Positions 49,283-62,306 of a stretch of DNA of 64,000 bases are shown here, one piece after another. Made by a program: the position numbers and the translations under genes. Source of the DNA: Thermothielavioides terrestris NRRL 8126 (Eukaryota; Ascomycota; Sordariomycetes; Sordariales; Chaetomiaceae); the NCBI RefSeq assembly GCF_000226115.1, contig NC_016458.1:4374001-4438000 (forward strand). Reading direction: 5' to 3'. The stretch's first letter is position 1, and each line of letters starts with the position of its first letter. A model generated the notes under the pieces. It made no database searches and was not told where the DNA came from. It saw only the letters and a program-made list of their open reading frames with translations.

Positions 49283-50115
49283 ATACTCACTAGCTTAGGT
49301 GCAGTGTTCTACACAAGCTAGCGGGCTGTAGGGCGGATTTCCTACATCTGTAAAACTCATTTGGCTAGGTTTTCCAAAAAAAAATCGGCTTGCAAGCTTA
49401 CGAACTAGCTTTAACCAATTACTAGTCCCACTGCCTCTACAGCCCCACCTACTTTAACCCTATATTTGAAAGCCTTACCAACCCTAACTATAAATAGTAT
49501 ATATATAAATATATAGTCTTTTGACTAAGGTATCAATATATATATAAGTTAATCCTATTTTAGTAAAAGTTTAGCTAAGATGCAGCTATTCAAATATAGT
49601 AAAGATAGAGTAGGTAGGAGGTGCAGGGTAGGTCGGTTAGGAGATAGTGCAAGGTAGGTCCCTTAGGAGATAACCACCACTACACCAGAGGTGTAAGATA
49701 GGTGGCTTAGGGTAACCACCTTACTATAACCACTACTATAGCAATTCTCTAATACGATTTACATAGCCTACTTACTATAGTAGGTTTAACAATATCTAGA
49801 GAGCTACTAAAGCTATAGCATCAGTTGCTAAAGCAAGAGTATTAGCTGTTATAGAAGCATTTATTATCTAAAATATAGTAATTTAGACTATATAGAGTTT
49901 TTTAATAGTTATATTTTAATAAATAATTATTTTCTATAAAAGTTAAAAGTGTTTATAAACTTAATCTAAGTCTAGAATCTATAAAATACTTAGGTTATTT
50001 ATAGTAGCATTTAGTTTATATAGTACTAATATTGAAATATTTAATATACTACTTTTATCTATATCTAAAAGTAATAGTTACTTTATTTATATATAAAAGT
50101 AGTTAAATTATAATA
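49283..50115. other. Gene-free AT-rich stretch with a 26-bp tandem repeat
   Basis: No defended ORF. Two adjacent 26-bp units lie at 49621-49646 and 49647-49672 (23 of 26 identical), beginning GTGCAGGGTAGGTC. From about 49,750 the sequence is AT-rich but nearly free of CpG, unlike the RIP-type elements around it, where CpG is common. Confidence 0.55.
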
Positions 50116-51741
50116 TAAGGAGAGGAGGCGAGGGCACATTAGGTAGCTAAGTGGGAGCTGGAGAGAAGAGAATATAAATCGAAGGAGCTCCTCCCAATAG
50201 GTAGGAGGAGAGCTGAGATCTATATATACAAGTGGGAGCTCGGCCCTATAGGCTAGAGCCAGAGCCCCACAGACGCCAGAGCCACAGAGCTATAGACAGG
50301 AGGGCCAGTGTAGTACACGACATACCCCCTAGACACACTCCGAAGAGCGAGTCTATAAAAAACGTAAGGTATACTAAGCTATAGATCTAGAGATCCTAAC
50401 TATAGATCTATCCCTTAAACAAAAGAAAAACAAGTGCTTAACAAGGCTGTCTTAGCTTACGATTATCTCTATTAGCTACGTTAGCTAGAGCTATTGACAA
50501 GTTCGTTAATAAAAAAAGTAGTCAAACTGACCTCTATTATCAAGAGTATCGACTATAGTAGTAGTAGTAGTACTTACTATTGTATTACCCTAGCTAGTAC
50601 TTCTAGGCGTACCATTAGTAATATTGCTATTAGCATTGTCGAAACACTATATTAGAGGCCTCTATTGATATAGTTCCCTTTGTTCTATTATCATTGTTAG
50701 CCTAGTAATTAGTAGGGAGACTGCTCTCTTTAAATATATCTAGGCGTTCTTAGCATATAGCTTTAGAAATTGGTTTTAAAGTATAAGGACTATTAGTAGG
50801 ATCTTCGCTTAAGCCCTAGCCTTTAGTACTCAAGTATTTCTATACTCCCTAATTTAATAGGAGAGTAGGGAGGAGCCTATCTTTCTAGTTCCTTCGATAC
50901 CCCCTAGTTGTTTAGGGAGCTAGGAACCGTTACTAGGCCCTTAGAGCTACAACTCTAATAGGGTATAGAGCATATACTATACCTAGGAGCTAAGAAACTA
51001 AGTATAGAACTATAGGTGCTTAAAACCTATAGTCACTATCATATACCTAGTACCTAATTCTATAGCGCTAGCTAATTAGGAAAGCTATTAGAAACTTAGG
51101 TCTTTATAATAAAGCCGAAAAAGGCTATAGGAAGTGTCTTTCTTTATAGAGGTAGGCAATGAAAAAAGATCTTCTAGAATCGCGATATAGGGCCGCCTAC
51201 TAATCGCTTCCAAAAATGGCTTTAGCATATATACTAGAGCAGGGCCGCCTATCGATCGCTTTTGAAAGTAGCTATAGCGGATACGCTAGTAGCTTAGCGA
51301 GCTATAGCTAAGATTATAAAAGGTCAAGAGATTTAAACGCTTTAAGAAAAAGGGGGCTTAAAAAAGAGGTCGAAGGTCAAAGGTCGATAAAGACGTTCTT
51401 AATCGTAAGAGGTAAGTACGAGAGAGAGATACTACAATGGTTATAAAAGGCTAGAAGATAGAAGAAAAGAAGAAAAAGATAGCCCTACAAAGAGCCTCCA
51501 AGGGTGATTTTAAAGCGCGAACCGGGCTTATAACTAAGGAGAGGAGGCGAGGGCACATTAGGTGGCTGAGCGGGAGCTGAAGAGAAGAGAATGTAGATCG
51601 AGGGAGCTCCTCCCAGTAGGTGGGAGGAGAGCTAAGATCTATATACACAAGTGGGAGCTCGGCTCTATAGGCCAGAGCCAGAGCTCCACAGATGCTAGAG
51701 CCACAAAGCCATAGATAGGAGGGCCAGTATAGTATATGACA
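50116..51741 (-). mobile_element. Copia-like deletion derivative 'copia-2'
   Basis: Two 207-bp LTRs (50116-50322 and 51535-51741) flank 1.2 kb of internal sequence, with TSD TAATA (50111-50115 and 51742-51746). LTR termini read TAAGGAG and GACA on the plus strand. The inverted polypurine tract ACCCCCTAGAC next to the left LTR is like that of copia-1. About 50,520-50,960 matches part of the copia-1 pol linker inverted; the rest is non-coding and includes two GGGCCGCCTA boxes (about 51,191 and 51,244). It has no RT or integrase, so it would have been non-autonomous. Confidence 0.85.
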
Positions 51742-51746
51742 TAATA

Positions 51747-54550
<2,804 letters not shown>

Positions 54551-54969
54551 AATAAACAGACGCGGGTCAAGATTGTAGACTACCGCCTGAGGGACCTGAA
54601 TCCAAACAGCTGTTTTTGGCGGCTGGTCGGTCAAGGCGTTTGCCCCTGACGAGGTTGATATCGGAATGGCACTTGAAAATGGCGATAATGAGGCTAGAAA
54701 CGACCAAATAGGAGGCCAACGCAGCCAAGATGCGCCATGTGACTCGGTGACCTCTCGTTATGCCCCTAATTACCGATATCGTGAAAGAAGAGCGCAGTGA
54801 CCTTGTTACCTCTCGTAGGTACATCTCGGTAAGAGAAGAACGTATGACTGTAGGCAATTTTCAAGAATGAAATTCGCCCAGAGCGTCTTGTCAAAGTTCG
54901 CCGAGAGAGATTTCGAGGGGCAGAACACTGTTCGTAAACCAGGTAGCGAACGCCGCCAGTTGGGTTATC
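54551..54969. other. Enolase 3' region
   Basis: No gene. Contains an AATAAA just after the stop codon and two related blocks of about 45 bp (CCTCTCGTTATG near 54,750 and CCTCTCGTAGGT near 54,810), an imperfect duplication. Confidence 0.5.
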
Positions 54970-55124
54970 CTTAAAGAGGTCCCGCCAAGACTAATTTCGG
55001 AACCTACCGCTTACAAATCGCCACAGGGTAAGCAGGGTCGCTACAACTTCGAACAACATCAACAACGAAGAATTGCATAGACTCGTAGTAGCAACTTCGC
55101 GAAACCTCAACTAAATCGAAAAAA

Positions 55125-55161
<37 letters not shown>

Positions 55162-55377
55162 GAAGACGAAGTTAACCCGTACCCTAACCTTAACTCGCAT
55201 CCTAACTATAACCCGAACCCTAACCAGCGGGTGGCTAGCGCCGCCCCCCGTACCCTTAGCGAACTAACCCTTGGCGATACATAGTGCAAACCCCTTGGCG
55301 GTCTTGGCGGGGTACTGACGCGAAAAAAACATTGCCAGACAATTGGCCGAAATTTGTCTTGGCGGGACCTCTTTAAG
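54970..55377. mobile_element. MITE-like inverted-repeat element with telomere-like core
   Basis: The 31-bp ends (54970-55000 and 55347-55377) are inverted repeats matching at 30 of 31 positions. TTAA occurs at both outer ends (54971-54974 and 55373-55376). A 9-bp direct repeat CGCCAGTTG flanks the whole at 54954-54962 and 55380-55388. Inside are a 23-bp A run (55119-55141), AAAAG repeats, and degenerate CCCTAA units (about 55,172-55,226). There is no ORF, so it would be non-autonomous. The superfamily is undecided: TTAA suggests piggyBac-type ends, a 9-bp duplication suggests Mutator-type. Confidence 0.7.
55172..55226 (+). repeat. Telomere-like interstitial repeat (CCCTAA units)
   Basis: Reads as about eight imperfect units around CCCTAACC (CCCGTA, CCCTAA, CCTTAA and similar). 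CCCTAA/TTAGGG is the telomere repeat of most filamentous ascomycetes. Confidence 0.6.
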
Positions 55378-55719
55378 ATCGCCAGTTGTCAATAGCTAGT
55401 ATATAAGGTTGGTTGCTACAGTGATGACGCAGTTTTATTTGGTGAACTGTCCTGGGACAGAAACAGGCAAGCGCGCCAAATTCATTCGTTCGCGACCCGC
55501 TCAGTCGCGGTTGTTCACCCTTTTCCAAAGATCAACCGCCTCTCTTTGTCGAGACTCTTCTCAGTTAAATTCCAGTCAGGTAGGCCGACGACGCTACGAT
55601 CTGACGACGTTTCTGATACTCCGTACTCGCGTTTGCCGTTCTCTCAATACATCTTCCTCTATTTTCACGCCGCGCGCCCCGCGCAGAGCCTGCCGCAGCG
55701 GTCGGCCACATCTTGCGCC
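55378..55719 (+). promoter_or_regulatory. BUB1 upstream region
   Basis: The 340 bp between the inverted-repeat element and the BUB1 start codon. No known binding motif is certain. The start context GCGCCATGG fits a strong fungal initiation site. A long open frame runs in from 55,546 but has no family-like sequence before the Met at 55720. Confidence 0.4.
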
Positions 55720-58700
55720 ATGGCCCCTAACGACGACCCCGTCAACTTTGACATCATCGAAGATCACAAGGAGAACATTCAAGCCCTCCCAAGCGGCCGA
55801 TCTGCCAAGAAGCTGGCCGAACTTTTCTCCCAGTCGCCGCTCCAGCCCCAGTCAACACCATCGCCGCTGGACACCAAGGACGTCAACGACAGCATCCGCG
55901 CCAAGTTCGAGGCTGAGATAGCTGCCATTTCCGAGTCTGATGACCCTCTCGATGTCTACGATCGCTATGTGCGCTGGACGCTGGATGCATACCCATCTGC
56001 GCAGGCCACGCCCCAGTCCCAACTGCATACGCTGCTCGAGCGTGCCACGAAGGCGTTTGTGAACTCGCCCCAATACAAGAACGACCCGCGCTATCTCAAG
56101 ATATGGCTACACTATATTAACTTCTTTTCGGATGCGCCTCGCGAAGCGTTTGTCTTTCTGTCGAGACATTCAATCGGCGAAACGCTCGCCCTCTTCTATG
56201 AAGAGTACGCCGCGTGGCTCGAGGGCGCTGGCCGCTGGGCTCAGGCCGAGGAAGTTTACAAGCTGGGCATTGAGCGGGAGGCTCGGCCCACCGCACGGTT
56301 GTTGCGCAAGTTCGGCGAGTTTGAGCAGCGGCGGGCGCAAAAGGCCGAGGCGGACGGGCCATCCTCGCCTGCCCTACCGGCCACCCGCCCTGCTCTTGCG
56401 GCCAAGATCGATCCGTTTGCCGCCGCCTCAGCGGCTCGCGACCCCCAAGCCCCGAGGCCAGGCTCTGGTCTTGGGGGCCAATCATCAAAACCTCCTCGGT
56501 CTAAAATGACCATCTTCTCGGACGCAGACGCCGCACCGACGGCGCCGGCGTTGTCGTCGCGAGGGGCGGGATCGAAAGGATGGGATAGCATCGGTTCGCT
56601 CGCAGACCGCAAAAAGGAAAACACGATGGAACCCAAGCCTTGGGCTGGAGAGACGCTAAAGGCGGGTGGCAAGAAGAGCAGCGGACCGAAGTTGGCTGTG
56701 TTCAGAGATCCGGTAAGTGGCAATCTTTTGTCCCCCCAGGCACAGCAAGATGTTGATCAATACAGGACTAATATGTGGCGATCTGGTGGATTATGTATTC
56801 AGTCTATTTCCAAACAGCTGTCGCAATCGCACATTCCTATTCACCATGCCGAGGTCCAGGTGACAGTGAATCCCAGCAACGGCAAAAGAGAGCGCGTATT
56901 TGTCGACCTAAGGGCTGTCTATCCCACCCCGGACGAGCCGGGTACGGAGCTGAGCTTTGAGGAGGTATGGGCTGCACGACGTGGCTGGCTCGACCGCGAA
57001 TGGGAGGATGAGGAACTGCCTTCCTTTGCCGACGAGAACTCCGTGCGAGACGTGAACGCTCTGGCAGACAGCATGTCCCAGAAACTGGTTGTCCACCATG
57101 ATGTCGTTAGACTCGACGAAAATGGCGCCCCTATTTTCCCGAAGGAGGGCAAATCGAAAAAGAAGAAAGTCATTGAAATCAATGAAACACAAATCAGTCA
57201 GTCAACCCTTTGTCGACCTTTGAGAAGTTGTGGCTGACATGCGCGCAGTCAAAGCAAAGCTGGACTCGCCTTCCGGGCCCAAGATAAAGAAGAAGCGGCG
57301 GTCCACTGCCGAACCAACAATGACCCTGCATACCAGGGCAGCAACCGACGACATTTACGACATCTTCAATGCGCCACTCAAGCCATCCGGCCGGAAGCAG
57401 CTTGACAGCGATGACGAACGCATTTATGAGTCCGATGACTACACTAGCGGTGCGGATAGCACCGTCACCACGACGAACATTCCCACGAGCGAGGCCGGTG
57501 ACGACGAGGACGACGACGGCGGAGTAGCTGCCGGCGATGAGACGTCGGACGTGAAGAGCGTAACCAGTGAATGGTCAGAATTCTCGATGCAGCGGGGCAT
57601 CCCGGGCCTTGAGGCGGATGTCGAAGAGCGTGACGAGACTGAGGTGTCCGATCTCATTGACATCGGCGAGCAATCTGGCGAGCTGACCTCAGTCAAGGAC
57701 GATCAGCAAGAGGAGGATGGCAGCGACCTGGAACCCCCTAGGACGAGAACCAGGTTTGTGCCAATACCTCCGGAAGACTACGTTCCAACGCGACGGCCGT
57801 ACAGGGACCCGATCGAGGCAGCTAATAACCGCCTCCCGTTTATGACGCCGATAACCGAGAGAACAGAGACATCGCTGGACCTGACTGCAGACCGGAGCCG
57901 GTACGGGAAGACGCCGTCTAGGAGACCCAACGGCGAGGTGCTGCGCGAGGACGACGATGTGGATGACGAAGAGAACGTTGATTTGGAGCCGCTGAGCAGT
58001 CCACTGCGCGAGATGATTGAAGAGGAAGAGCCCGAAGCAAAGGCCGCCCCGCCGCTGTTCCCAAAACCGAGACCGGGACCAACAGGCAAACCTCTCGCCC
58101 CCAAAGTGATGGGGCCCAAGGGTCCAATAATCAAGGATCTCCAGTGCAATCCAGTCGATGAGAGCGTGAGAGCTGAGATTTTGGCCAACATCCAGCCGCC
58201 CCTGAGCTCCTACGACGGATTTTTCGACCACCGCAGCGAGAGGAGCGAGAGGGGGGCTGAGATCCGAAAGTTCGCCAAGGCCGCAGGCAAAGGGATCAGG
58301 AACAGCACCGACAAGACGGGGAATCTCGGCAGCCCCGTCGTGCTCGAGTTCCCAGGCGTAAAATCGCGATACACGATCAGAAAGGAGCTGGGCGCCGGCG
58401 CCTTTGCACCGGTGTACCTGGTTGACAACTCGTGTCCCGACAGCAGCTCATCCGACGATGGAAACCACGGAGACGAGAACGGCCCCGTGGCTCTGATGGG
58501 CCGCGGCGCCTTCGCCAGCACACACAGCCGCCGCCACGAGCGCGAGGCGCTCAAGATGGAAGACCCGCCAACGCCCTGGGAATTCTACATGATGCGCCTC
58601 GCACACTCCCGACTCGGCCCGCAGCACCGCGCGACCGCGTCCATCTCCCCGGCGCTCGAGATGCACCTCTACCAGGACGAGGGCTTCCTCTTCCTGCCCT

Positions 58701-59473
58701 TCCACCCGCACGGCACCCTCCTCGACGTGGTCAACCTCTTCCGCGGCGAAGCGTCCGGCGTCATGGACGAGCAGCTGGCCATGTTCTTCTCAATCGAGCT
58801 CCTCCGCACCGTCGAGGCGCTGCACGCGAAGCAGATCCTGCACGGCGACATCAAGGCCGACAACTGCCTGCTGCGCCTGGGCGGGTTGAACGGCACCACC
58901 AGCGGCGCCAACAGCCAGGAGCAGCAGCAGCAGCTGTCCAGCCAGTGGCGCGCCGACGGCGGGGGCGGCTGGGCCGCGCGCGGCGTCACGCTTATCGACT
59001 TCGGCCGCGGCATCGACATGCGCGCGTTCGCGCCCGACGTGCGCTTCGTGGCCGACTGGAAGACCTCGGCGCAGGACTGCGCCGAGATGCGCGAGGGCCG
59101 CCCCTGGACCTGGCAGATCGACTACCACGGCCTGGCCGGCACCCTGCACGTGCTGCTCTTCGGCAAGTACATCGAGACGGTGCGGTGCGACGCCGGCGGG
59201 CTGGGCACCTCGGGCGCCGGCGGCCGGCGGTACAGGATCCGTGAGAGCCTCAAGAGGTACTGGCAGACGGAGATCTGGGCCGAGTGCTTCGACCTGCTGC
59301 TGAATCCGGGCGCGCACGTGGAGGGCGAGCAGGGCGGCAAGATGCCTGTCTTGCGCGGGATGAGAGCGGTCAGGGAGAAGATGGAACGCTGGCTGGAGGC
59401 GAACTGCGAGAGGGGGGTTGGGCTGAGGGGGTTGATGGCGAAGGTCGAGGCGTGGGCCAAGGGGCGGAAGTGA
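55720..59473 (+). CDS. bub1: Spindle checkpoint serine/threonine kinase BUB1 (combined Mad3/Bub1)
   Basis: Acts at kinetochores to delay anaphase by helping inhibit APC/C-Cdc20. Proposed exons 55720-56712, 56818-57196 and 57249-59473 give 1,198 residues. Seen: a Lys-Glu-Asn box at 17-19, the Mad3/BUB1 TPR-like domain (about 63-205), a second Lys-Glu-Asn at 299-301, a GLEBS-like Bub3-binding segment (Ser-Phe-Glu-Glu-Val-Trp-Ala-Ala-Arg-Arg), an acidic disordered middle, then the kinase (about 830-1190) with Leu-Gly-Ala-Gly-Ala-Phe, Ala-Leu-Lys, His-Gly-Asp-Ile-Lys-Ala-Asp-Asn and Ile-Asp-Phe-Gly-Arg-Gly. Both KEN boxes plus kinase in one protein mean that one gene probably does both Mad3 and Bub1 jobs. 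The 52-bp second intron is required to keep frame. The 105-bp first intron is inferred (GTAAGT, ACTAAT branch, CAG) and would otherwise add 35 in-frame codons. Confidence 0.93.
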
Positions 59474-59822
59474 ATTTATGTTTGTTTATGGTCGGGTTTC
59501 CTTTCCGTTTCATATTTTTATTGGCTTGATATGTTGATGATATCTTTTGGCGTCGGCAGAGGAATGGACATGAGGCGTTGAAGCATGGCTGAATTTGGGT
59601 ATCATTATCATTCCTGTCTTTCTTTGGGGGACGCTGGGTGATCAGTCTGTCCGAACCCGGCTCCCTTTCTGCCCTATCCTGTAGAGCTCCTCCAGTTATG
59701 CATGTACACACGGCGTGATTCTCCGCCTGACGTATCCCCTTACCACCCAGTCAAAAGCAAATTAGATATGGACGCCGAGATGCATGGCGATGGTGAACAA
59801 AAGAGGGTTTCACCTCCTCCAT
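59474..59822. other. Shared 3' region of BUB1 and apn1
   Basis: The two genes converge with about 350 bp between stops. T-rich after BUB1 (possible poly-A signals); no gene or repeat seen. Confidence 0.6.
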
Positions 59823-61172
59823 CTAGTCGCTCTCGTCGTACGAGTCCTCATCCGTCTTCTTTTTGCCCTTCTTGCCTTTGGTGCCCTTCTTGGCGTCCTT
59901 TTCCGCCTTCTTGTCGACCTGAAGCTGGATCTTTTGCCTTTCCGCAGCCCCCTTCGCCTGCAGCTCCGCCTCCTTCTCCCTGAACTCGGCGCTCTCGACG
60001 TCCATCCCGATCAGACTCTCGAGCAGCTTGATCTCGTCCGCCCAGATCTGCTTGTTCTCCACCGTCTTGCCGTCCGGGCCCTTCTCGTCGATGGGCGTCT
60101 CCAGCACCATCGGCATGCCCTGCAGCGGCGCGTGGTTCATGATGTTGTGGAACGCCCGCAGGCCCAGGAAGCCGGTGCCGATGTTGGCGTGCAGGTCGCG
60201 ATGGGAGTTGAAGGGCGCCTTGCTGTCGTTGAGGTGGAACGCGCGCAGGTACTTAAGCCCCACGACCGAATCGAACTCGGCCATGGTCTTGGCGAAGGCC
60301 TCGGGAGTGCGCAGGTCGTACCCGGCCGCGAAGGCGTGGCACGTGTCGATGCACACGCCCACGCGCGACTTGTCCTCGACGAGCGCGATGATGTCGCGCA
60401 GGTCTTCGAAGCGCGAGCCGACCACGTTGCCGCTGCCGCACATGTTCTCGATCAGGGTGACCACGGTGGAGGTGGCCTTGTGAGCCTTGTTGAGCTGCTC
60501 GGCGATGCGCGCGCAGGCCGAGTCCATGGTGGTGCCGCCGGTTGAGCCCGGGTGGAAGTTGTAAAGGCCAATGCCCAGGGCTTCGCACCGCTGGAGGTCG
60601 TCGACGAAGTTGTCGTAGGCCTGGGTGGCTTTGGCCGCGTCGGCCTGGGCGAGGTTGACGAGGTACGAGCCGTGCGGGAGGATGTGCTTGCGCGCGTCGT
60701 AGCCGTGCTGCTCAAGCATGGCGTGGAATTGCGTCTTGGCCTCGTCGGCAAGAGGCGGGCTCGTCCATTTCCGCTGCGATTTGAGGAAGAGGGCGAAGGC
60801 GTTGGCGCCGATGTGCGCGGCGTTCTGGATCGCGTTCTGCACACCGCCGGCACCAGAGACGTGAGCGCCAATGTGCATGGCGTGTTTGAGCGAGGTGACG
60901 GCGGTCCGGGCTGCCAGCGGCATGGTGTCGTCGACGTCCTTTTTGGAGGCGGCTTTGCGTTTCTTGACTGCTGGCTTCGTCCCCCCGTCGTTCTCTTCGA
61001 CGGGATCGATGTTTTCGGCGTCTTCGCCGTCGGCTTCAGGCTCGATGCGGGCGGCTTTTCGCTTGGGAGTTTTTGTGTCGACTTCGACCTTGGACTCGGA
61101 TTCGCCCTGGGCCACGGCCGCCGTCGCCTTCGTCTTCGCCTGTGCTGCCTTGCGGGATGACTGCCGCACCAT
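59823..61172 (-). CDS. apn1: AP endonuclease, endonuclease IV family (Apn1)
   Basis: Cleaves DNA 5' to abasic sites and trims blocked 3' ends in base excision repair, in the nucleus and often mitochondria. Intronless, 449 residues. The first about 95 residues are a charged tail with Lys/Arg clusters (Lys-Arg-Lys-Ala-Ala, Lys-Lys-Arg-Lys) suitable as nuclear signals. The TIM-barrel domain (about 97-375) starts His-Ile-Gly-Ala-His-Val-Ser-Gly and shows the zinc ligands of endonuclease IV: Leu-Pro-His-Gly-Ser-Tyr, Asn-Phe-His-Pro-Gly, Leu-Ile-Glu-Asn, Cys-Ile-Asp-Thr-Cys-His-Ala-Phe-Ala-Ala-Gly, Phe-His-Leu-Asn-Asp, Arg-Asp-Leu-His and Leu-Glu-Thr-Pro. A Lys-rich C-terminus follows, as in yeast Apn1. 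The only candidate start upstream of the conserved domain that keeps the basic tail is the Met at 61172. Confidence 0.96.
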   Translation of the reverse strand: MVRQSSRKAAQAKTKATAAVAQGESESKVEVDTKTPKRKAARIEPEADGEDAENIDPVEENDGGTKPAVKKRKAASKKDVDDTMPLAARTAVTSLKHAMHIGAHVSGAGGVQNAIQNAAHIGANAFALFLKSQRKWTSPPLADEAKTQFHAMLEQHGYDARKHILPHGSYLVNLAQADAAKATQAYDNFVDDLQRCEALGIGLYNFHPGSTGGTTMDSACARIAEQLNKAHKATSTVVTLIENMCGSGNVVGSRFEDLRDIIALVEDKSRVGVCIDTCHAFAAGYDLRTPEAFAKTMAEFDSVVGLKYLRAFHLNDSKAPFNSHRDLHANIGTGFLGLRAFHNIMNHAPLQGMPMVLETPIDEKGPDGKTVENKQIWADEIKLLESLIGMDVESAEFREKEAELQAKGAAERQKIQLQVDKKAEKDAKKGTKGKKGKKKTDEDSYDESD

Positions 61173-62278
61173 TGTGGCGGTGGAAAGTGCCCGTCCGAAT
61201 CAATTGGCGGAGATTGTCGCGGATGAGGCCGTTGTGTCGGTTCGCCTTCTCACCACAGGAGCTCGAGTTGCCCTGTGGCGCCTCGAGTACACGGTGCGGG
61301 CCTTGGTGGTCCCTGCGCCAGGGTCAAGAACGCGCTGTCTTCATCGAGTCGAGCCGCGACCTCACGTGCCTACGGGGCCATCCATTAATGGAAGGCACCT
61401 CTGGATTACACTACACTAAAGCAATCCATCGCGTACCTGCCTACCTGTTTGGAAAACATGGAGGTGGAATTCAAGCCTCCTGTTCAAATGCAAGATCGAT
61501 CACCAAAGGGCAGTCCATCCGTAACTCGGATGGTTGGCACGGGCGGCCCTGATTGATCTGGATGGTCTGCAGCTCTAAACAGAGTGGGCTGAGAAGATCA
61601 GTTTACAAAGAGCAGTGTTGTGCACCACAGTTACCTACCTAGGTGAACACCCAATACGCATTTGCCTACGGAGCACATGTGAAGGCATTTCCAGCGTCCT
61701 CCTGAATACAACTGCCATACTTCTTAGCGCGCCACCAGCTGCACCATGAATTCCACCACCGTTGCCGAGGCAAGAGGAACATGGCTGACTTATATTTGGT
61801 GACGTACAGTACGGGCAGTCCTTCGGATGAGCTGCCGATACAGTAGTTAGCGTCCCGAGCTGCCTCAGCTGACGCATTAGTGTACTTCCGTTGTTTGCGT
61901 CAACTCTTTGTTGAATGGCCATCAACCAGGCAGCATGGTCGGAGCTCTCTCCCAAGTCGGCCGTGTTGCCGTTCTACTCTCCGAAGTGCGGAACGTTTCC
62001 GCTTTTTTCAGGTTTTATCATGTCACATTCGGCTTTATTCTGTACTTGGCATTGTCTCGCCGTTTCCTGCATCGTCCTGGCCCGTCGCGGTTATTTCTGG
62101 CGACAGACGACCTTTTGGGGCCTCCATATCCTCTTGAGCGTCCACTGTGCAGGTGATCGTCCTTCGCCCCCATCCTGCGCTTGGTGCCGCCCACCAAGAA
62201 CATCGGGGGATTTCTCAGGGTTCTCAGGGACGCTCAGGGTTGGGGGCTGACGTGCTATTTTTGTGAGTTCAAGCTACT

Positions 62279-62306
62279 ACAGTAATTGTCTTCAGGCAAT
62301 TACTGT
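62279..62306. repeat. Perfect inverted repeat (10-bp stem)
   Basis: ACAGTAATTG and CAATTACTGT separated by TCTTCAGG. It has no T run, so it is not a simple terminator. It could be a protein-binding palindrome or a chance hairpin. Confidence 0.5.

Noticed and set aside
56713..56767. Shorter BUB1 intron ending at CAG 56739 or at ACAG near 56765
   Set aside because: The first would be only 27 bp, too short; the second puts a stop codon immediately in frame.
58432..59244. 270-codon open frame over the BUB1 kinase domain
   Set aside because: Shifted-frame shadow of BUB1; Arg/Pro-rich, typical of GC-rich coding sequence.
59784..60545. 253-codon open frame on the plus strand
   Set aside because: Antisense of apn1, whose minus frame contains all endonuclease IV motifs.
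61635..61955. Minus-strand open frame with Cys-x-x-Cys pairs, hinting at a zinc-binding protein
   Set aside because: Only about 106 codons, no family resemblance, no introns or partner exons. Kept as intergenic.
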